Part shown: positions 12,515-26,300 of the stretch, one piece after another | How the letters are laid out: every line of letters begins with the position of its first letter | Position numbering within the stretch: the stretch's first letter is position 1 | Origin: Tubiluchus corallicola | Lineage: Eukaryota > Priapulida > Priapulimorpha > Priapulimorphida > Tubiluchidae | NCBI GenBank assembly: GCA_030141605.1 | Contig: JAQGDQ010000002.1 | Location: forward strand, 1,036,501 to 1,100,500 | DNA length: 64,000 nucleotides | Direction: 5' to 3' | The notes under the pieces: model-generated | Database searches by the model: none | The model's input: only the letters and a program-made list of their open reading frames with translations | What the model was told of the DNA's origin: nothing | Made by a program: the position numbers and the translations under genes

Positions 12515-12804
12515 TAATTTAGTAATGACTTCCTTAAAAGAGCTAATGCAGTAAACAAAATTTCAGAGCTTAATGTACGTCATAAAATGAAAAAACTGAC
12601 AACAGTTCTGTTGCTGCTAACACTTGTTGCTAAGAGAGTAGTTGTTAGGCAGAGACTTGCTGTAACTAGTAGAAGGTTCAAACGTGCATTGCATGTTTAC
12701 TATTAATTTCTGATTTTGCATTTTGTTCAGTTAAAATAGCAATTACCAAACCATAAAAATTAAATAATAAAATTCAGTTCTAAAAAGCATTAGCACACTG
12801 TTGC

Positions 12805-15800
12805 TCATCTCTGCAACATTAGCACTTTCCCTTGCAAACCAGCTTTTACACCACCTTCAGGCAGTCTGTATTGACTGGACTCTTGAGCTCGTTCTGGATT
12901 TATTTCCTGCAAGTTACTGTTACTTCGCAGCAAGTTGTCCAAATGCCACATGTGGAGGTGCCTGTAAAATTAGGGAAAAAAAAATCTGGCAAGTGGGATG
13001 GCACTGAACATTTGCAACTACACAAAATCTCAGTTTTAATCTCAAATTCTTAGCAGATGTCTAGGTAACAATGAATGATAATAAATGTGAATAATAAACA
13101 GCAAGGTCAGCGATATAATGAAGATGTAGTCCTAAATGAATGGAGAATCCTTAATATATGTGTGTGTAAATAGTGTATAACAGCATTATAGCACTACATT
13201 TAATTTTTAAGGTTGACTATTGACAGTTAATGTGTGTGTAGCGATTTGTGTTCTCATAGCAGCTGGAGAGTTTTATAGGTACAGCAAGCTACTTATAGTT
13301 GCAATAATCTCAGACACAGTGAAGCAAGACTTTCTCTTGGAAAACAAATTCCACCCAAAAGTGAACATGGTTGCTTCCTGACCACAACTTTAAAAAATTA
13401 ATTAATTCTTTTAAAGCAAATAAATTTGCTTGAAGTTTGAACAGCAGATTACAGTTAACATCGGACACCTCGGGTCAGTTGTCGGGTTATAACCGAAGTT
13501 GAGTCAGACCGAGGGTTTATCTAGACCTGTACTTTTACCCACATTTTTATGGATTATTGTTACAGATTCAGTGCAAACGGTATGTAGAAAGCTCCTTCAG
13601 TTATGCAAAATGTATGTGAACGCAGAAGCCAAGCTGTTCGAAGGCCGAGTTTGCGAAAAGTTTGTAATGTTTGGGTCCGTATATATATATATATAAGATC
13701 TTATATATATATATAAGATAACACTTAAGTAAGATTAAAGTAATTATTTAATCCAAAATTTAGTTTTACAAATGGAGTTTTACAACATGATCAATTTTGA
13801 CACGCAATGACGATCAACTTTTAATTCAATTCAACTATGATTTGTTACTTATCATTACAAAGTTGAGGTTAAAAATCGATCAATTTCACTTTGATCATAG
13901 GGTCCCTTATATGCGAGGTAATTTCCCTGGGTTTCCATTACGTGGGACTGAAGATATCGTCCCTTATAACCGAAAGTCCCTTATATCCGAATACTTATAT
14001 ACGAAGATTTTTACATAGGAAAAACGTTACGAAAAATCGGGACCAGTGTTGGTGGTCCCTTATAAGCGAGTACCTTATACCCGAGGTTGACTGTATAGCA
14101 CTTATGACTAGAATAGTAAAGTGTCATATGAATAATACTGTAATGAATAATTTACTATTATGTCGACAAAGTATGAATGACCTGCAAGTGTCTGTTTATA
14201 CTTAGTTAGAACCTTGATACAATTTGGTGCAATTTGTGTTTGTACTTGGGGTTCTTTAGCTGCCACTTAACAATTTAATTATCACTATTAATTGGCTCTT
14301 TTAAGGCGTGCCACCTACATTTTGCAGTGTACTGTATCAACGATGCTCTGAAGTTGCCGTAAAACGGGAAAGTAGTCACACTACTTTCATACAGTAATTG
14401 TATATACAACAAATACTTTTTGAAAAAAGTATTTGTAGCAGTAGTGCAACTACATTTCAGCAGAGCAATTGTATTCGTAGTGCTACTATATTTTAAAAGG
14501 GTTTGATCCAACAATATAAATCACTATTATACAAATAAAAGAGCAGTTAAAATGAAGGGTACCTGCTTTTTCCTTGTCTTGCATATACGAATACATCACT
14601 GAGTGTTTGAGTGTAAGGTAAGCGACTAGTTGAAGCAGAAATATGATGGTACAAGTACTTGCAGTGAGGGTCCCGCGTGAACTTGTGTCCTAGCACCATG
14701 TCTTGATAACTTGTGATTACTAACAAACCTACGGAAGACAAGTGACTTGCAAATAAATGTTTGCAGATAGACAGTAGCTGAACAAAGAAATGAGAATCTA
14801 TTCTTCACATCTATTCAGACAAACTGTAGTGGTTATAAGTATATTTGTAAACTAACATCATTGCCAGGAATGGACTGCTATGGCGCCTGCAAACAATAAT
14901 ACCACCACACTCTTGTCTCTTGGATATCTTTCCACATACAGTTAAACCTCATTATAATACCAACCTTAATTAACGCTCAAATTTCTGGCAAAACAAAATG
15001 TCTATATTCGCATAGACACGTATGTGTGTCATAATGCACCTCGCTATAATGCCAAACTCGCTTAGCGCTAACTTCTTCTGGAGTCCCAAAGTAGGCAATA
15101 TAAAGAGGCTTGACTGTAATATGCACGATATTTTAAGCTCGTGCAAACTTGTACATATTTGCATTGTACAATCTATAAAAACCTGTTAAACAGCCTCTAA
15201 AAAGTAGACAAAAATATTATTGAAAATTTTTAGTTTCAATGAAAATTCTCACAATTATTAAATGCTAATTAAATCCTAAACACCATTATCACTCACACTG
15301 CATTAATAATATTATTTATATAATTACAAATGCCACTGTTGTTGATATTAGGTGGTATTGTTATTGTTGCTGTTGTTGCTCAAGCTGTTACCACTGTTGA
15401 GACAAAACAGCTAGAGCATACTCAGTGCAGAAGCTAAATTTAAAAAAGAAACATCCTATACATCTCAAAATATGTTACAAAAGGCCTACTAGTTGCACAG
15501 TAAATGAATGGGCTTAGTGGGTATCTGTGCACAATTAAATTTACGTCTACACTGCACATACCTGTCAGTTCACACACAGTATACTGTTAAAGTCACTTAA
15601 GTCCTAAATTGGGAACTAGTGTTTTAACACAACTGCCTTAATCAAAAAATCACATCAGTGTACTGTGTGTGGGGATACCAGGAAATCTGAACCATCACTT
15701 TAAAAATAACTGAAAATTCTCAATTCCTTGTTTAATGAAGCTTTTTTATTTTTAAGGACATTTTCTAAGTTTGTTTTGGTTTATGAGATATTCAGTAGGA

Positions 15801-18112
15801 ATTTTGGACAATTTCCATGTAGCTCATATAGCAGTGCAACATAGAAAACTCCCATCAAAACAATGTGCAGTGTCAGGTCAGACTAGTTCATTTGCAGCTG
15901 ACCAACTGATCAATGTACAAATAGTTCACTTCAGTAAATTACTCGGATTGGTTGTTGTATGATTGAGATTTTTATTTTTATTATAAGATTATTAAAATTT
16001 TCTAGTATTTGTATTATACACACATTAACATAAGTGAATACAACAATATTGAATAGATGTAATATTTTATTTGCCTAAAACCTTTACTTTTATTTGATTT
16101 CTTTGACTACATTTTGGGATTAAGTGGGTCCTTTTGACTGGGGCCCTTTACAAGTTTTCCCGGACAACTTTAAACCCAGACCACTGGTACTGTTACATGA
16201 CTGAAGGAACTGTTACATACCTGTAATCACAGCCCAGTGTGCCTTGTGGCCTTTTTTACAGCACGGCTCATGATTAAAGTCTGCATCATATCTGAATTTT
16301 GTTGTTAACAGCAATACAGAGATCATAATTTAAAAAACCTAAAATGCTCAAAGCTAAAAATGTTTAACCATAATTATCAAAAAGGTTTCTTCGGAGCTGC
16401 TAAGTAATGCCATGCCATATTCATTAGTGGAGTTTCAGCGCTCCCACAGGCTGCTTCGCTAGTATAATTGTATTAATAAAAAATGTTAACTCTTGCAACA
16501 ACCTTGTGTAACAACAAAAGACCTATCTTCTTTGCAAACCAAACCCTGCTTCCACTAAATTTGTACTTCTAATGTATATATGAAAGTCTTAAAGGATACG
16601 GGACGAGTAGCACTGCACCTTCCTGAAGACATTTGACTAAATATTCTCTCTGCTGCATAGCATCTTTAATTAATCTACACTTGCACTGAAGATATTGACT
16701 AGCAGTTTTATGCATCCACTCCACTGAAATAACAAACAAAAACACAGTGATGTTTAAACAGCTGCACACAAAAAGGTGCAGTGAAAATTACTACAGCCTA
16801 TAACAATTACAAGCTCTCCATAAAATTATTACCAATAGTTTTAGTTTTTTCAGCAGTTTCATCGTAAACATAACCTTAATCACACACACATACTGAGAAA
16901 TTTAGTGAATAGATTGAAAACATTGGTACTTAGATAATACAACTACATGTATTTGATAAAGAAACTCATTAGTATATAATGAAAGAATGGCAAATTTTTC
17001 TATTAACATAGACCAGAATTCAATTAAGAAATTCAGGTAGAATTTTCATTTTTTACAGATGCTGATTAACAAGTATTTAGTCAAACTAAGAGTAAGAAAC
17101 AATCAGGAAGTAGCTGAATTTTTAAAGATCTATGCCTGAGAACATTTCTCCTTGTATGGTAAAATAGTGAGATTTAGCAGCCTCGTAGATTGTTTCTGAA
17201 CAAACAGGAGATTCACATAGCACCTGTGACGCCATAGACAACGCCACAATTCCACATCTGAAAAGTGCAAAAAAGCACAAAATCAATACGATACTTAATG
17301 TCACTCTGTCAAACAGTTATGCTTTCAGTTCAGTTAACATGTCACCACTCGTTTCCGCCATTTAATTAGAGCTTTAATAATTTACTGATTATGGCTTGAT
17401 GAAAAATTAAAGAAAATATTCTGGTTGAAAGCTAGGTCTTGCATTCAGTACATTTTACTGTTTATAAAAAACAGTTATTCGGTATTTTTACTTTCAAATG
17501 CTATTACACGTGATTGTTTTGTTTCTTGAAACAAAACGCTTTTGAAACTGCTACTAAAACAAAATTTGTTTTTAATAATTTTGTCCTTTTTGATGTTTTA
17601 ATCAAAACTAGCAGTTACCGAAAATTGATTGCTAAAACTGTCTAATTTTATCGCTACATTTCAGCTCAGTTAAAAAGAATCCTATTGGAAATTGTTATTA
17701 TCTAGGAGATTCATAATATCCAAACTCACTGTGGACCTTCTTGCAGAACTGGTACAACTTGCTGATAATACGACAACCATACTTCATCATTATATTGTAG
17801 ACTTTCTCTAAACTGCTTAAGTCGCTGGCAGACAACTGCGACCTCCTCTTGTGGCTGTGGTATTAGGTCTACTGGTGCTGGAGTCACATTACTAGGAGAG
17901 AAATATGTGGCAGGTAGTGATGGGATTGGGGGAGGCAAGGGAGGCGCAGAAGTGTGTTGCTGCCGAGTCAACTGGGTAGTTTCTACAGATGTAGCACATA
18001 ATGAAGAACGAGGCAATTCTAAGGTAACAACATCAAGGACCGGATTCGATAAAGGTGCTGTACAGTCAGAAGAAGATGATATGTGATCAGTTTGTATAGC
18101 TGCCATTATCAT
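12805..18112 (-). CDS. ACTMAP: Actin maturation protease (ACTMAP/C19orf54, UPF0692), complete, 6 exons
   Basis: ACTMAP is the cytosolic cysteine protease that removes the acetylated N-terminal residue during actin maturation. Exons in transcript order: 17730-18112, 17136-17257, 16600-16723, 16221-16291, 14563-14728, 12805-12961; 1023 nt, 340 residues (human about 351). Conserved landmarks: proline-rich N-terminus; LQEGPQCGIVAL with the presumed catalytic Cys129; YFTIQGEMFS; LLVPYDADFNHEPC; GHKAHWAV with His228; ARQGKSR; and C-terminal GGVKAGLQGKVLML. ATG at 18112 or 18106 is possible; the second (MAAIQ) has the better Kozak context. The intron after exon 2 uses a GC donor (17135-17134). It is transcribed towards PNN and away from CHURC1. 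Seen: exons, phases, motifs. Known: enzyme role. Confidence 0.95.
13452..14093. mobile_element. Pogo/Tigger-type MITE with TA target duplication
   Basis: The element starts CAGTTAACATCGG and ends CCGAGGTTGACTG, flanked by TA on both sides (13450-13451 and 14094-14095). CAGT...ACTG ends in TA are a Tc1/mariner-pogo hallmark. Subterminal words such as CTTATAACCGAA recur inside. A perfect (TA)n palindrome centred on AGATCT lies at about 13680-13723. It has no transposase and sits in the ACTMAP intron 12962-14562. Confidence 0.75.
14408..14437. repeat. Perfect short inverted repeat (hairpin) in an ACTMAP intron
   Basis: ACAAATACTTTT and its reverse complement AAAAGTATTTGT are separated by only a few bases. 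The flanking 60 bases on each side are also loosely complementary, suggesting the core of a decayed fold-back element. Confidence 0.6.
14939..15116. mobile_element. Short pogo/Tigger-type MITE with TA target duplication
   Basis: A 178-bp element with ends CAGTTAAACCTC and GAGGCTTGACTG (8 of 12 terminal bases match as inverted repeats), flanked by TA at 14937-14938 and 15117-15118. The termini are related to those of 13452-14093, but it is much shorter. It lies in the ACTMAP intron 14729-16220. Confidence 0.7.
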
Positions 18113-20331
18113 TCTCCATGTGTAAAACAAATTAAAGCATTAATCATTGCATTAAATGCCCTCATATCTGAAAAAAATGCATATGAAAATATCAATGCAA
18201 CATTTTCTTATAAGGTCTTTTTTACAGTATACTTAGTATTCATGATAATAAAACAGCAGCTGAGAATGGTCATTCAAGGGTTGATAAGTAATGATATCTC
18301 TAATAAAGAATTCTAATACTGTCGATATGAAAGCAAACATTTTGTGAGGACAACGAGAATTGCATAAAGGCCACAGTGTGTGCTTAGCGATCTAAGTTAA
18401 GTCGAGCCTGATCAGTAAATATGTGGGTCCCAACAGGAAATTGGTTCTAAATGTTTGATTTTCAGACATGCCAACTCACACGCATTAGGCATGTGTCTCA
18501 CGCCTTTTAAGTCTTTCACACGTACAAACGCATCAAATTTCAGCTCTCACACATTTCAAAACCTCACACGCAAGTTTGCAAACAACATTACTTGAATGGC
18601 TTCCTTTGCCAAGTACAACATAATTAGTAGTAGTATTCTCAATAATACAGTAGCGTTCATGAATCTCACAATGTATATTACACTAAAGGGTATCACAATT
18701 AATAAAATTAAGCACTTTTGGGTGCTTTTGAGTTTTTTCATGTGTACAAAAGAACATAATTATTTATATACTAGCTGAACACCGCAAAAAGAATTTTGCG
18801 CATAAATGAACATGCCACATCACCCATACCATACCACCCCACCACACTTCCCATACCACACGAGCACCTCAATTAAGCATCGCAACTAGGCCTTGCTAAA
18901 ACCAACCGACAATTTTTCAACACACTGTTACACACAGCAGGCCAATATCTTTGTGAAATTACTATTTGTGGCAATACGTCTGGATGCCGTGAAATTGTTC
19001 ACTTGTTGTTCATGTCTATGACTATGCACTTGTGGCTTTCTTGTTAATTTAGTAAAAGAAAGTATAAATCTTGCGACGATTGTAAATAACTAAATTGTCA
19101 ACAACTTACTTTTCAATGAACTTAGTGTAATTGCTTTGTGTATGACTTGATTTTTTCCGGTAAACTGGCAAAAAACTAAAAATCTCACTAACCTTCGACA
19201 AATATTCAGTATCCAGAAATTTAGCTCAAATGCAGTATTTTGACAAAATAAAATGTTAAATTGTAGTAATTCTGTTTAAATTCAGTTGGGAGAAAAATAT
19301 TTGCACAAATTCAGTTTCAATTCCAGGTTCGAGAAAATTTTTTGAAAAACTTGTAACCATTTTGGTTCAGAACAATCACGTTCAGCGCATACCTTGAAAC
19401 GGTGGTGATGAACATACGCTGCCAAACTAACCAATGAAACCATTAGTTGTAACCTTTACTACAAACTCTACATATTACAGTGCATTCGAAACTTGTTTAC
19501 AATTACTAATGCTAAGACACAGTTACAGCTCTAGACAGCATCTATAGACACTGACATTTTTATTTTATTCCTCATAAAAGACTTTCAAGCTGTGGCGAAA
19601 TATGTTGAAATATGTATGATGAAACGCAAACAAATTGGTGAAGAGATGAATTAAAAAAGAAATGGTCAGTACAAAAGAGACATGAAAAACGATCGCAAAA
19701 TGCAGTGAAATTTGATTTTGCAAACTAAGAAGTTTACTCATCCATTGGTGAAGTGGATCTAGTGGAATCACAGATTACAACGTTTTATTAAACAACAATT
19801 ATAAAAAATAAGAAAAATAAAAAACGCATGAAGGAAAGTATCAGGCGAGGTATCATCAAGCCAGCTACTCTTCCTGAAATAACGGAAATTACAAGAAAAT
19901 TACGTAACAATTATGTGACATGAGACTACATGATTTTCTTTTGTTATAATTTCCACTGATCTAAAAAGAGTAGCTGATGAAACTAATGAAAATGAATCAA
20001 AATGTCAGCAAAGTAAAAATGCTCAAACAGAGGCGTAACAAATACATGTAACTGCTGCAACATATATATATATTATTTACGTTGAATTAGTTAGCTTAAC
20101 CATAGAAAAACGCTGCCACAAAAATACCATAGATAGGCTGTATCGATCACGTGACAAAAACAATACCTACTAGCGGCATCTACTAGTGAATATTTCGTGT
20201 GTTTATGTTTGTGTGTCATCTTGGTTTTGTCTAAAATAACAATTAATTAAGATACAGTTTATTATTTTTATTAATGCTGGACACGTAATAAATGAAATTA
20301 TGTGTGCTGCATTAGGTAACTAACAGGAAAA
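18113..20331. other. Intergenic region between divergent ACTMAP and CHURC1
   Basis: Head-to-head spacing of 2.2 kb should contain both promoters. No TATA box or CpG island could be assigned. A CACACGC/CTCACGCC-rich stretch at about 18470-18575 looks like dispersed repeat sequence. No coding exon was seen. Confidence 0.6.
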
Positions 20332-23300
20332 ATGTGTGTACAGTGTGTAAAGCTTCAGTATCCAGAAAGGGTAAAGCTAATCATTGTGAATCTACAGTAC
20401 ACCGAGTCCTTTAGTTTTGCCTGCTTAGAGCTTAGCCAGTTACACTTTGAGGAGTAGGGATAATTGTTCATACTTATTGCTACATTTACTTAAAGATAAT
20501 TTTTCAGCAGTATACTCTTTACTGTAATTTCTAGTATAATTAGTTTTAATCACAAAAGTGACTACATAAGCAACTTACGTTATTTACTTGATTGGTAGCT
20601 TTACCATTAGCTAGACTACAGCTTTACCATTTACCAAGAGCTCAATCTGCTCTTGCACACTCAATAGGTAGTGCTCACCTTGGAAAACGTGAAGTGGAGC
20701 CAGCGAACCGCTGATTAGTTGTTCTTCAGCAGTGCTATTTAATTTGTGCTTAAAACACCACTGATTCTGCAGTGACCATGTTCTCAAACAGAACATTCCT
20801 GTCATCCACGTAGAATGATCCTTTTCGACTGTACTATGATTGTAGAGATGAATAGATCAGTGATGAATGAGGTCAATTTTTGGTAGGAATCAGTAAATAT
20901 CTGGTTGGCTCCAGCTTAAAAAATGTATTTTTAAAACAATACTTACAAAACTGAAAGAAAAATGAGAATTAATTCACAATTAATTAGTAGATTTAAAGGC
21001 AGAACCAACTCTCGAACAACATTTATTGCATTTGAATGTACAATTAAAAATATTGAAATCACAACACAAAATATGCACATAAAATGCTTTGCTTAAAAAT
21101 GTAAAAGAAATTTAAATATTTCTTATCTCCCGCCAAATGAACGTTGATGCCGGCATATTTCAAAAAAATGACGTAAGCTGGTGTCTGCTGAGCAGCGTGA
21201 ATGGTGTAAAGGCAAGCTGTCATGAAGGTACACGTTGCAAAATTGCTACAGTTTGCTTAGAAGTTCCGTTATTGTAATGTTATGTTTAACTGTGTTTATC
21301 TAGAAATTAGTCATTCGATCAGTTATGATCAAATTTGAAGTGGTTACATTGCTTTAATCTATAGGATTACACCTTAAAATGTGTAAGTAATTAACATTAA
21401 TTGGATAAATAATTACATATTTTTGTTGACTTTTACATACGCATGTAAACTTGCCAGCACGTAGTAGGTGCAGGGCTGGTTCCTTTGTTTATAGAGTTCG
21501 CTCTGTAAGTTAAAAAAGATTCTGAAGCACTTAGCAGGATAAGTGTTTATATTGCACGGAAACCGGATGGTTCCATTTTTCGATAAAATGAACGCGCCCA
21601 AGGGTAAAGTAATCACGACTTTAAATTGATTTTACTAATTACACAAGATGCTTATCACAGTTTTATTGCTGAAACTTTCTAACATTTTTCCTAAATGTTA
21701 AAATAAGCTCAGTTGCCCGAGAGACTTGGCTTTTGCTTTAATATTCTAATAAAAATAGTGTCTTTACTTAAAGTTCTCAACTGGAACTAGTTGAAATGCT
21801 TAGTAAAATGGCTTAAAGTCAACCTTCAGAGTCGAAATTTTGGACTACTGGATTCAGTATTCAATTCAATTCAGTTTTCAACGTAGCTTGAAAGAGCAGT
21901 GAAAGACTTGTTGGTCACTTTAGCTGCCCTTTATTAAAGGTAAAAATTTACTTACAGATGCAAAAAAGTATGGGTGAGTTTTGAGTAATTATTAGATTTT
22001 GTACGAAAAAACTCAAAATATAAAATTTGGCATCTTATGAACATTGTGTTTTGAACAATTTTTCTTGTCAGAATTTTAAATAGCAGAGAAGAAATAATTA
22101 CAAATAGCAATCACGTTAAGAATTGAAATACTAGGTTATCACTACTGTTGTACTGGACAGTGCTGCAGGCTCAGACCAGCAGGCTGTTACCCCTCAGATG
22201 ATTTCATAGACTTTATAGTTTAGTCTTTTTTTTCTAAACGTGGGCAACATAGCCAGTCTTATCAATTTGACAGTGCTAAATCTGAAAAATGCCGCTGTCA
22301 GCTCGAAAAGTTAGTGGAAAGGGCTTAAAAGCGCAAAAAAAACATAAAGGGCCACTGAGTTTTCACACAAACAAATTAAGAGAAATTTTCAGAAAATTAA
22401 CATTAAGAAGCCAATATGACATCTATTCTAGGGTAGTTGGACTTGAGGATCGCATTTTTTGTCATTTTCATTTCAAAAATGACTACCTTTTTCAAAATGG
22501 ATGCCACACAATAACGAAATAATGCTGACCTTGCAGTTACATTAACCGTTTCATCATAAGATTCATTCTTTATACGAACAAAATGCAATCAATTGGATCT
22601 TCTTGAATTCAGAAAGCTGCTACTAGCCCCAAAATAATTCAAAGTGATTCAAACAGCCCAATAAGTAAAAAACAAAACAGCCGTTGGGATCCCGACATAA
22701 TTGTCTAGCAGAATGGTGAAAAACCTGGTCTTTCCACTTAAGTTACAAAACTTTGCACAATGTTAAAACCAATCAAAGTGATAATTTTGGATATGAGGCG
22801 AAACGAAAATCATCCAATATTGCTGCTATTTCAAAATGGGCTAGAAGATGGAAGGCTGTTGGTAGTTTTTTAAAGCTGTATCAAACCATCTTATTGGTCA
22901 TCTTGAAAATGACACCCATATTGAAAGATTTTTTTTATCCAGAATTAATCACCTTAATGGGTTTTAGCATTGTACTAAATTTCGTAACTTTTAGACAATA
23001 GGAACAATTTTTCAGGATTTGCTAGACTATATGTCGAGGACACGTGGCCATTTTCTTTTTAGCTGTTTCTTATTATTTGTTATTAGGCTAGCAATATTTA
23101 TATTCAACAAGGTCAAATTAATAAAAATGACTCACCTTTTGTTTTTATAATAAATCTTTGGTAAACAAGTAATATAATTGATTGGCATAATTTCTTCTTG
23201 TGTGGCAGCCATTTTGAAAACCGTGACGATTTTTGTAACAAAAGTAACAGAAATAAATTGCAAAAGCCCTGGAACAGATGTCATCATCACTTCATAATGT

Positions 23301-26300
23301 TAATTTTCTGGGAACTTGTTTTGATTTACATTGTGTGCACAAAAACATTGCAGCCATTTTGTTTTTTGCATTTTTAAACCATTTCTTTTAATTTCTCAAG
23401 CCGCCAACAACGTTTTTCAGATTCAGCATGGTCACATTGATAAGACTGGCTATGTTACCCACTTTTTGAAAAAAATGCCCCTAAAACTTTATAGAAGTAC
23501 TTTCTTCAGGATTTGGGCATAGACTATTTAGGTACACCTGGCTTCGTGAGCTGCTGCATACATTTGACTATGATATGTTGAGTTTGATCACATGTAGTTT
23601 GTTAATTGTTTCCTGCAGTCTGCAATTGCAGTTGATGTTTAATGTCAATTTGCTGTTATAGTTGGTGCTGCTCTAATGTATGAGCAAGGATGTAAGTTAT
23701 ATTTATTTATACTACAATTGATAATTTAATAATTTTTGCAGTGTTTATTGACTTCTGGACTTAGCAGTATATGTGCTACATTGTAATGGCAGGTTAATGT
23801 TGTGCAATGTTTCTTCATGTAATTTATTTGTGTGCTACTCATGTTTAAACAGTTTTATTAATTTATTTTATAAACATTTTTATTAGCCCTCAGTGTGAAC
23901 ATTTGTGAATGTGAACCAAGCAATTAATTTATTATTTATATAACCACTAAAATGATAAATAATAATTAGTTAATGATATATTAACTAAAAATAAGTTGAA
24001 ATTTTGTATTAAATTTTTTGTAAACATGCCATCAATATTTTTATAAAATGTGCAGCAATTTATTTATTTACATTTTGATATTATTTCACAGAATAAACTA
24101 CTAATGTATACCCTTGTGTCTGGGCTTGATGTTTGGATTGGAGTGTTTGATCATTCTTGGTGAAATGGGTCTTCATGCTTCAACCTTTACTAATAGTAAT
24201 TATACTATCATGCCTAAATTTAAAGAAAAAACAAAACTGTAATCTCCAAGATAGCAAATAGCAAATTAATAACAAAATATGTCAAGCAAAAAGCAAATCA
24301 GAGATCAATTCTAAAGCAAACACAAAATACCTTATAGCAAACAAAAAAGCAAAATGCAGGTCAATCCAACAGAAAATTAGGCATTGAAAGCATCTGGTGT
24401 ACATAGCTTACAATATCGCACAATAAGTATGAGCATACTACATAAACAAAAAGCAAACAAAAATAAACAAGTAAAAGCAAAACAAAAGTAAGCTCAAAGC
24501 AAAAATTTAATACAAGCAAAAGCAAACTAAAAGTATGAATTTGAGTTGGAGTTGGTAGGCTTTTGGGCTGTCTTCACAGTCCTAGTTCTTTCCTAAATAG
24601 AAACTGATTTTAGGCAAAGGCTGCTGTGAGGTAGATTCATCAATCATAACTCATATACTGACTTTGGGGAATAAAAAAATATGCAAACTATATCACGCTC
24701 TCACACGAGTTGTTCTCGTTGACTGATCGACAATTTTATTTTCTACCCGTATCTTAAATAGAATTTAGTTCCTATGTGTACCCCAAAGCAAGTCATTGAT
24801 TTTGATGAAACTTTTCAGCTACAGCCTTGAACATTAGCTTCCAGAGTTTGGCCTTAAGTATGTTGAATACTTTCCCATGATATAGTATGCAAACTATGAG
24901 GTGTAATCTACTAATGAAAAAGGTAAACATTACAGGCTAGTTTCTTTAAAGTCTTAATAATGTAGATTAGTTACGGGAACTTTGTTCATCTGATAGAACC
25001 ACCTCATTTTTGTCACACTTTAAAAATAAAAAATATGGCTCAATAAGCTGAGTAAAAATATAACTTAAACTTCATGTTTTTTCAGGGCACTATTTGTCTT
25101 GAAGCAGGATCATACTTGTTGAACTTTGTTGGCTGTGCAAACTGCAGTAAAAGGGAATTTATTCGAATCATTAACAAGCAGCATTCCACCGATGAAGATG
25201 GAGAAGAGACTATAAAATACATCCGTATGTACTACAGAGGTTTTGATACATTTGTTTTCACATACAGTAGTACCGTGCTTAAAGCAAAGAGGTACGGTTT
25301 TGCCTGTAAGTTGAAAAAACGAACATAGCTGCTAAACAGCACTAAGCTTAAGCTTCAGATATCAACGACAGTGTTTATCTTATCAAATCATTTTTTGTCT
25401 AAAAGTTAAATGAGACTGTGGGGCAATTATAGTTTTTTCAATATTTAATAGACTCCTGCCAGAACTGCGACCATGTAATTGCAGAGCACAAGTATTCATT
25501 CAAAGTGGACGGTGAATTTCAGGTAATTCTTTAATGAACTTGCTCAGCCGGAATACTTTCAATCTGTTTGTTGTACTGTGCCAATACAGTGTGTGTTAGA
25601 TTGAAGCAAGAGGTCTACAAATTTTAAACTGAGACAGTTTTCTGTTTCCATGTGCTAGTATAAAATAGATCTTCTTTATAGCTTTCATTAAAAAAAGTGC
25701 ATCAATCAAAAGTAGTAACAAGTAAATAATATGCATTAATTTTGAAACCAAATGTATTTTGGTTTGGTGTTGGTTGAACTTTTCAACCTAGTTTCGAGTC
25801 TTCATTTTATTTGCACTCATCGTCTGGTACAGCTGAAGAAAACACTAAAAGAAAAACGTAAATAAGTTTGTCATTGTTGACTGAGGTTATGCTCTAAAAT
25901 ATGATTGAGAATATGTTACATATACATGTTTCGTATATTGAAAAGTTTCAGCTGTACTTGATATCTTGACTCTCAGGCCATCTGTATTCTAGCTGATGCA
26001 CAAGAAAATTTTAAGATGAACAAGGAAATTTTAAGAAAAAGAAAAATGTAATTTTGTGCCTTATAGATTACTTTTAGCTAACAGAGTGCCTTTTTCCTGA
26101 TGTTTGTCACTCCTGTTTCACACTTGCCTGTTATTAGTTAGACTTCATATTGGACCATACATATCCAACCCTTAATTTGTTAGTAAATCTTATCGCTGAA
26201 GTGTATCTTAATGTCATAGATTGTTCTTTCCAGGAATATGAAATGAAGTGTTGTCTGTGCGGCATTGCAGAAGATACAATAAGCATTCTGCCAAACGACC

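Larger units (their letters stand above)
8880..12804. other. Intergenic region between PNN and ACTMAP (tail-to-tail)
   Basis: No credible coding exon was seen on either strand. The region holds PNN poly(A) signals, an old hAT-like transposon with a second element nested in it (10289-11466), a tRNA-derived repeat (about 11528-11593) and the ACTMAP 3' UTR signal near 12510. The rest is AT-rich sequence without visible structure. Confidence 0.7.
20371..25085 (+). other. CHURC1 intron 1
   Basis: 4.7 kb without convincing exons. It contains an inverted-repeat pair (about 22489-22522 and 23186-23219), an A-rich AAAGCAAA-type low-complexity stretch (24225-24535) and AT-rich unique sequence. A 77-codon open frame starting at 22289 has no recognisable family features. 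Confidence 0.65.

Noticed and set aside
18470-18575. CACACGC/CTCACGCC-rich stretch as a regulatory element
   Set aside because: Looks like a dispersed repeat seen in many invertebrates, but no ends or second copy in this window allow a firm call.
22289-22522. 77-codon frame starting MPLSARKVSGKGLK
   Set aside because: Basic and short, no family resemblance, no splice partners, lies beside the inverted repeat.
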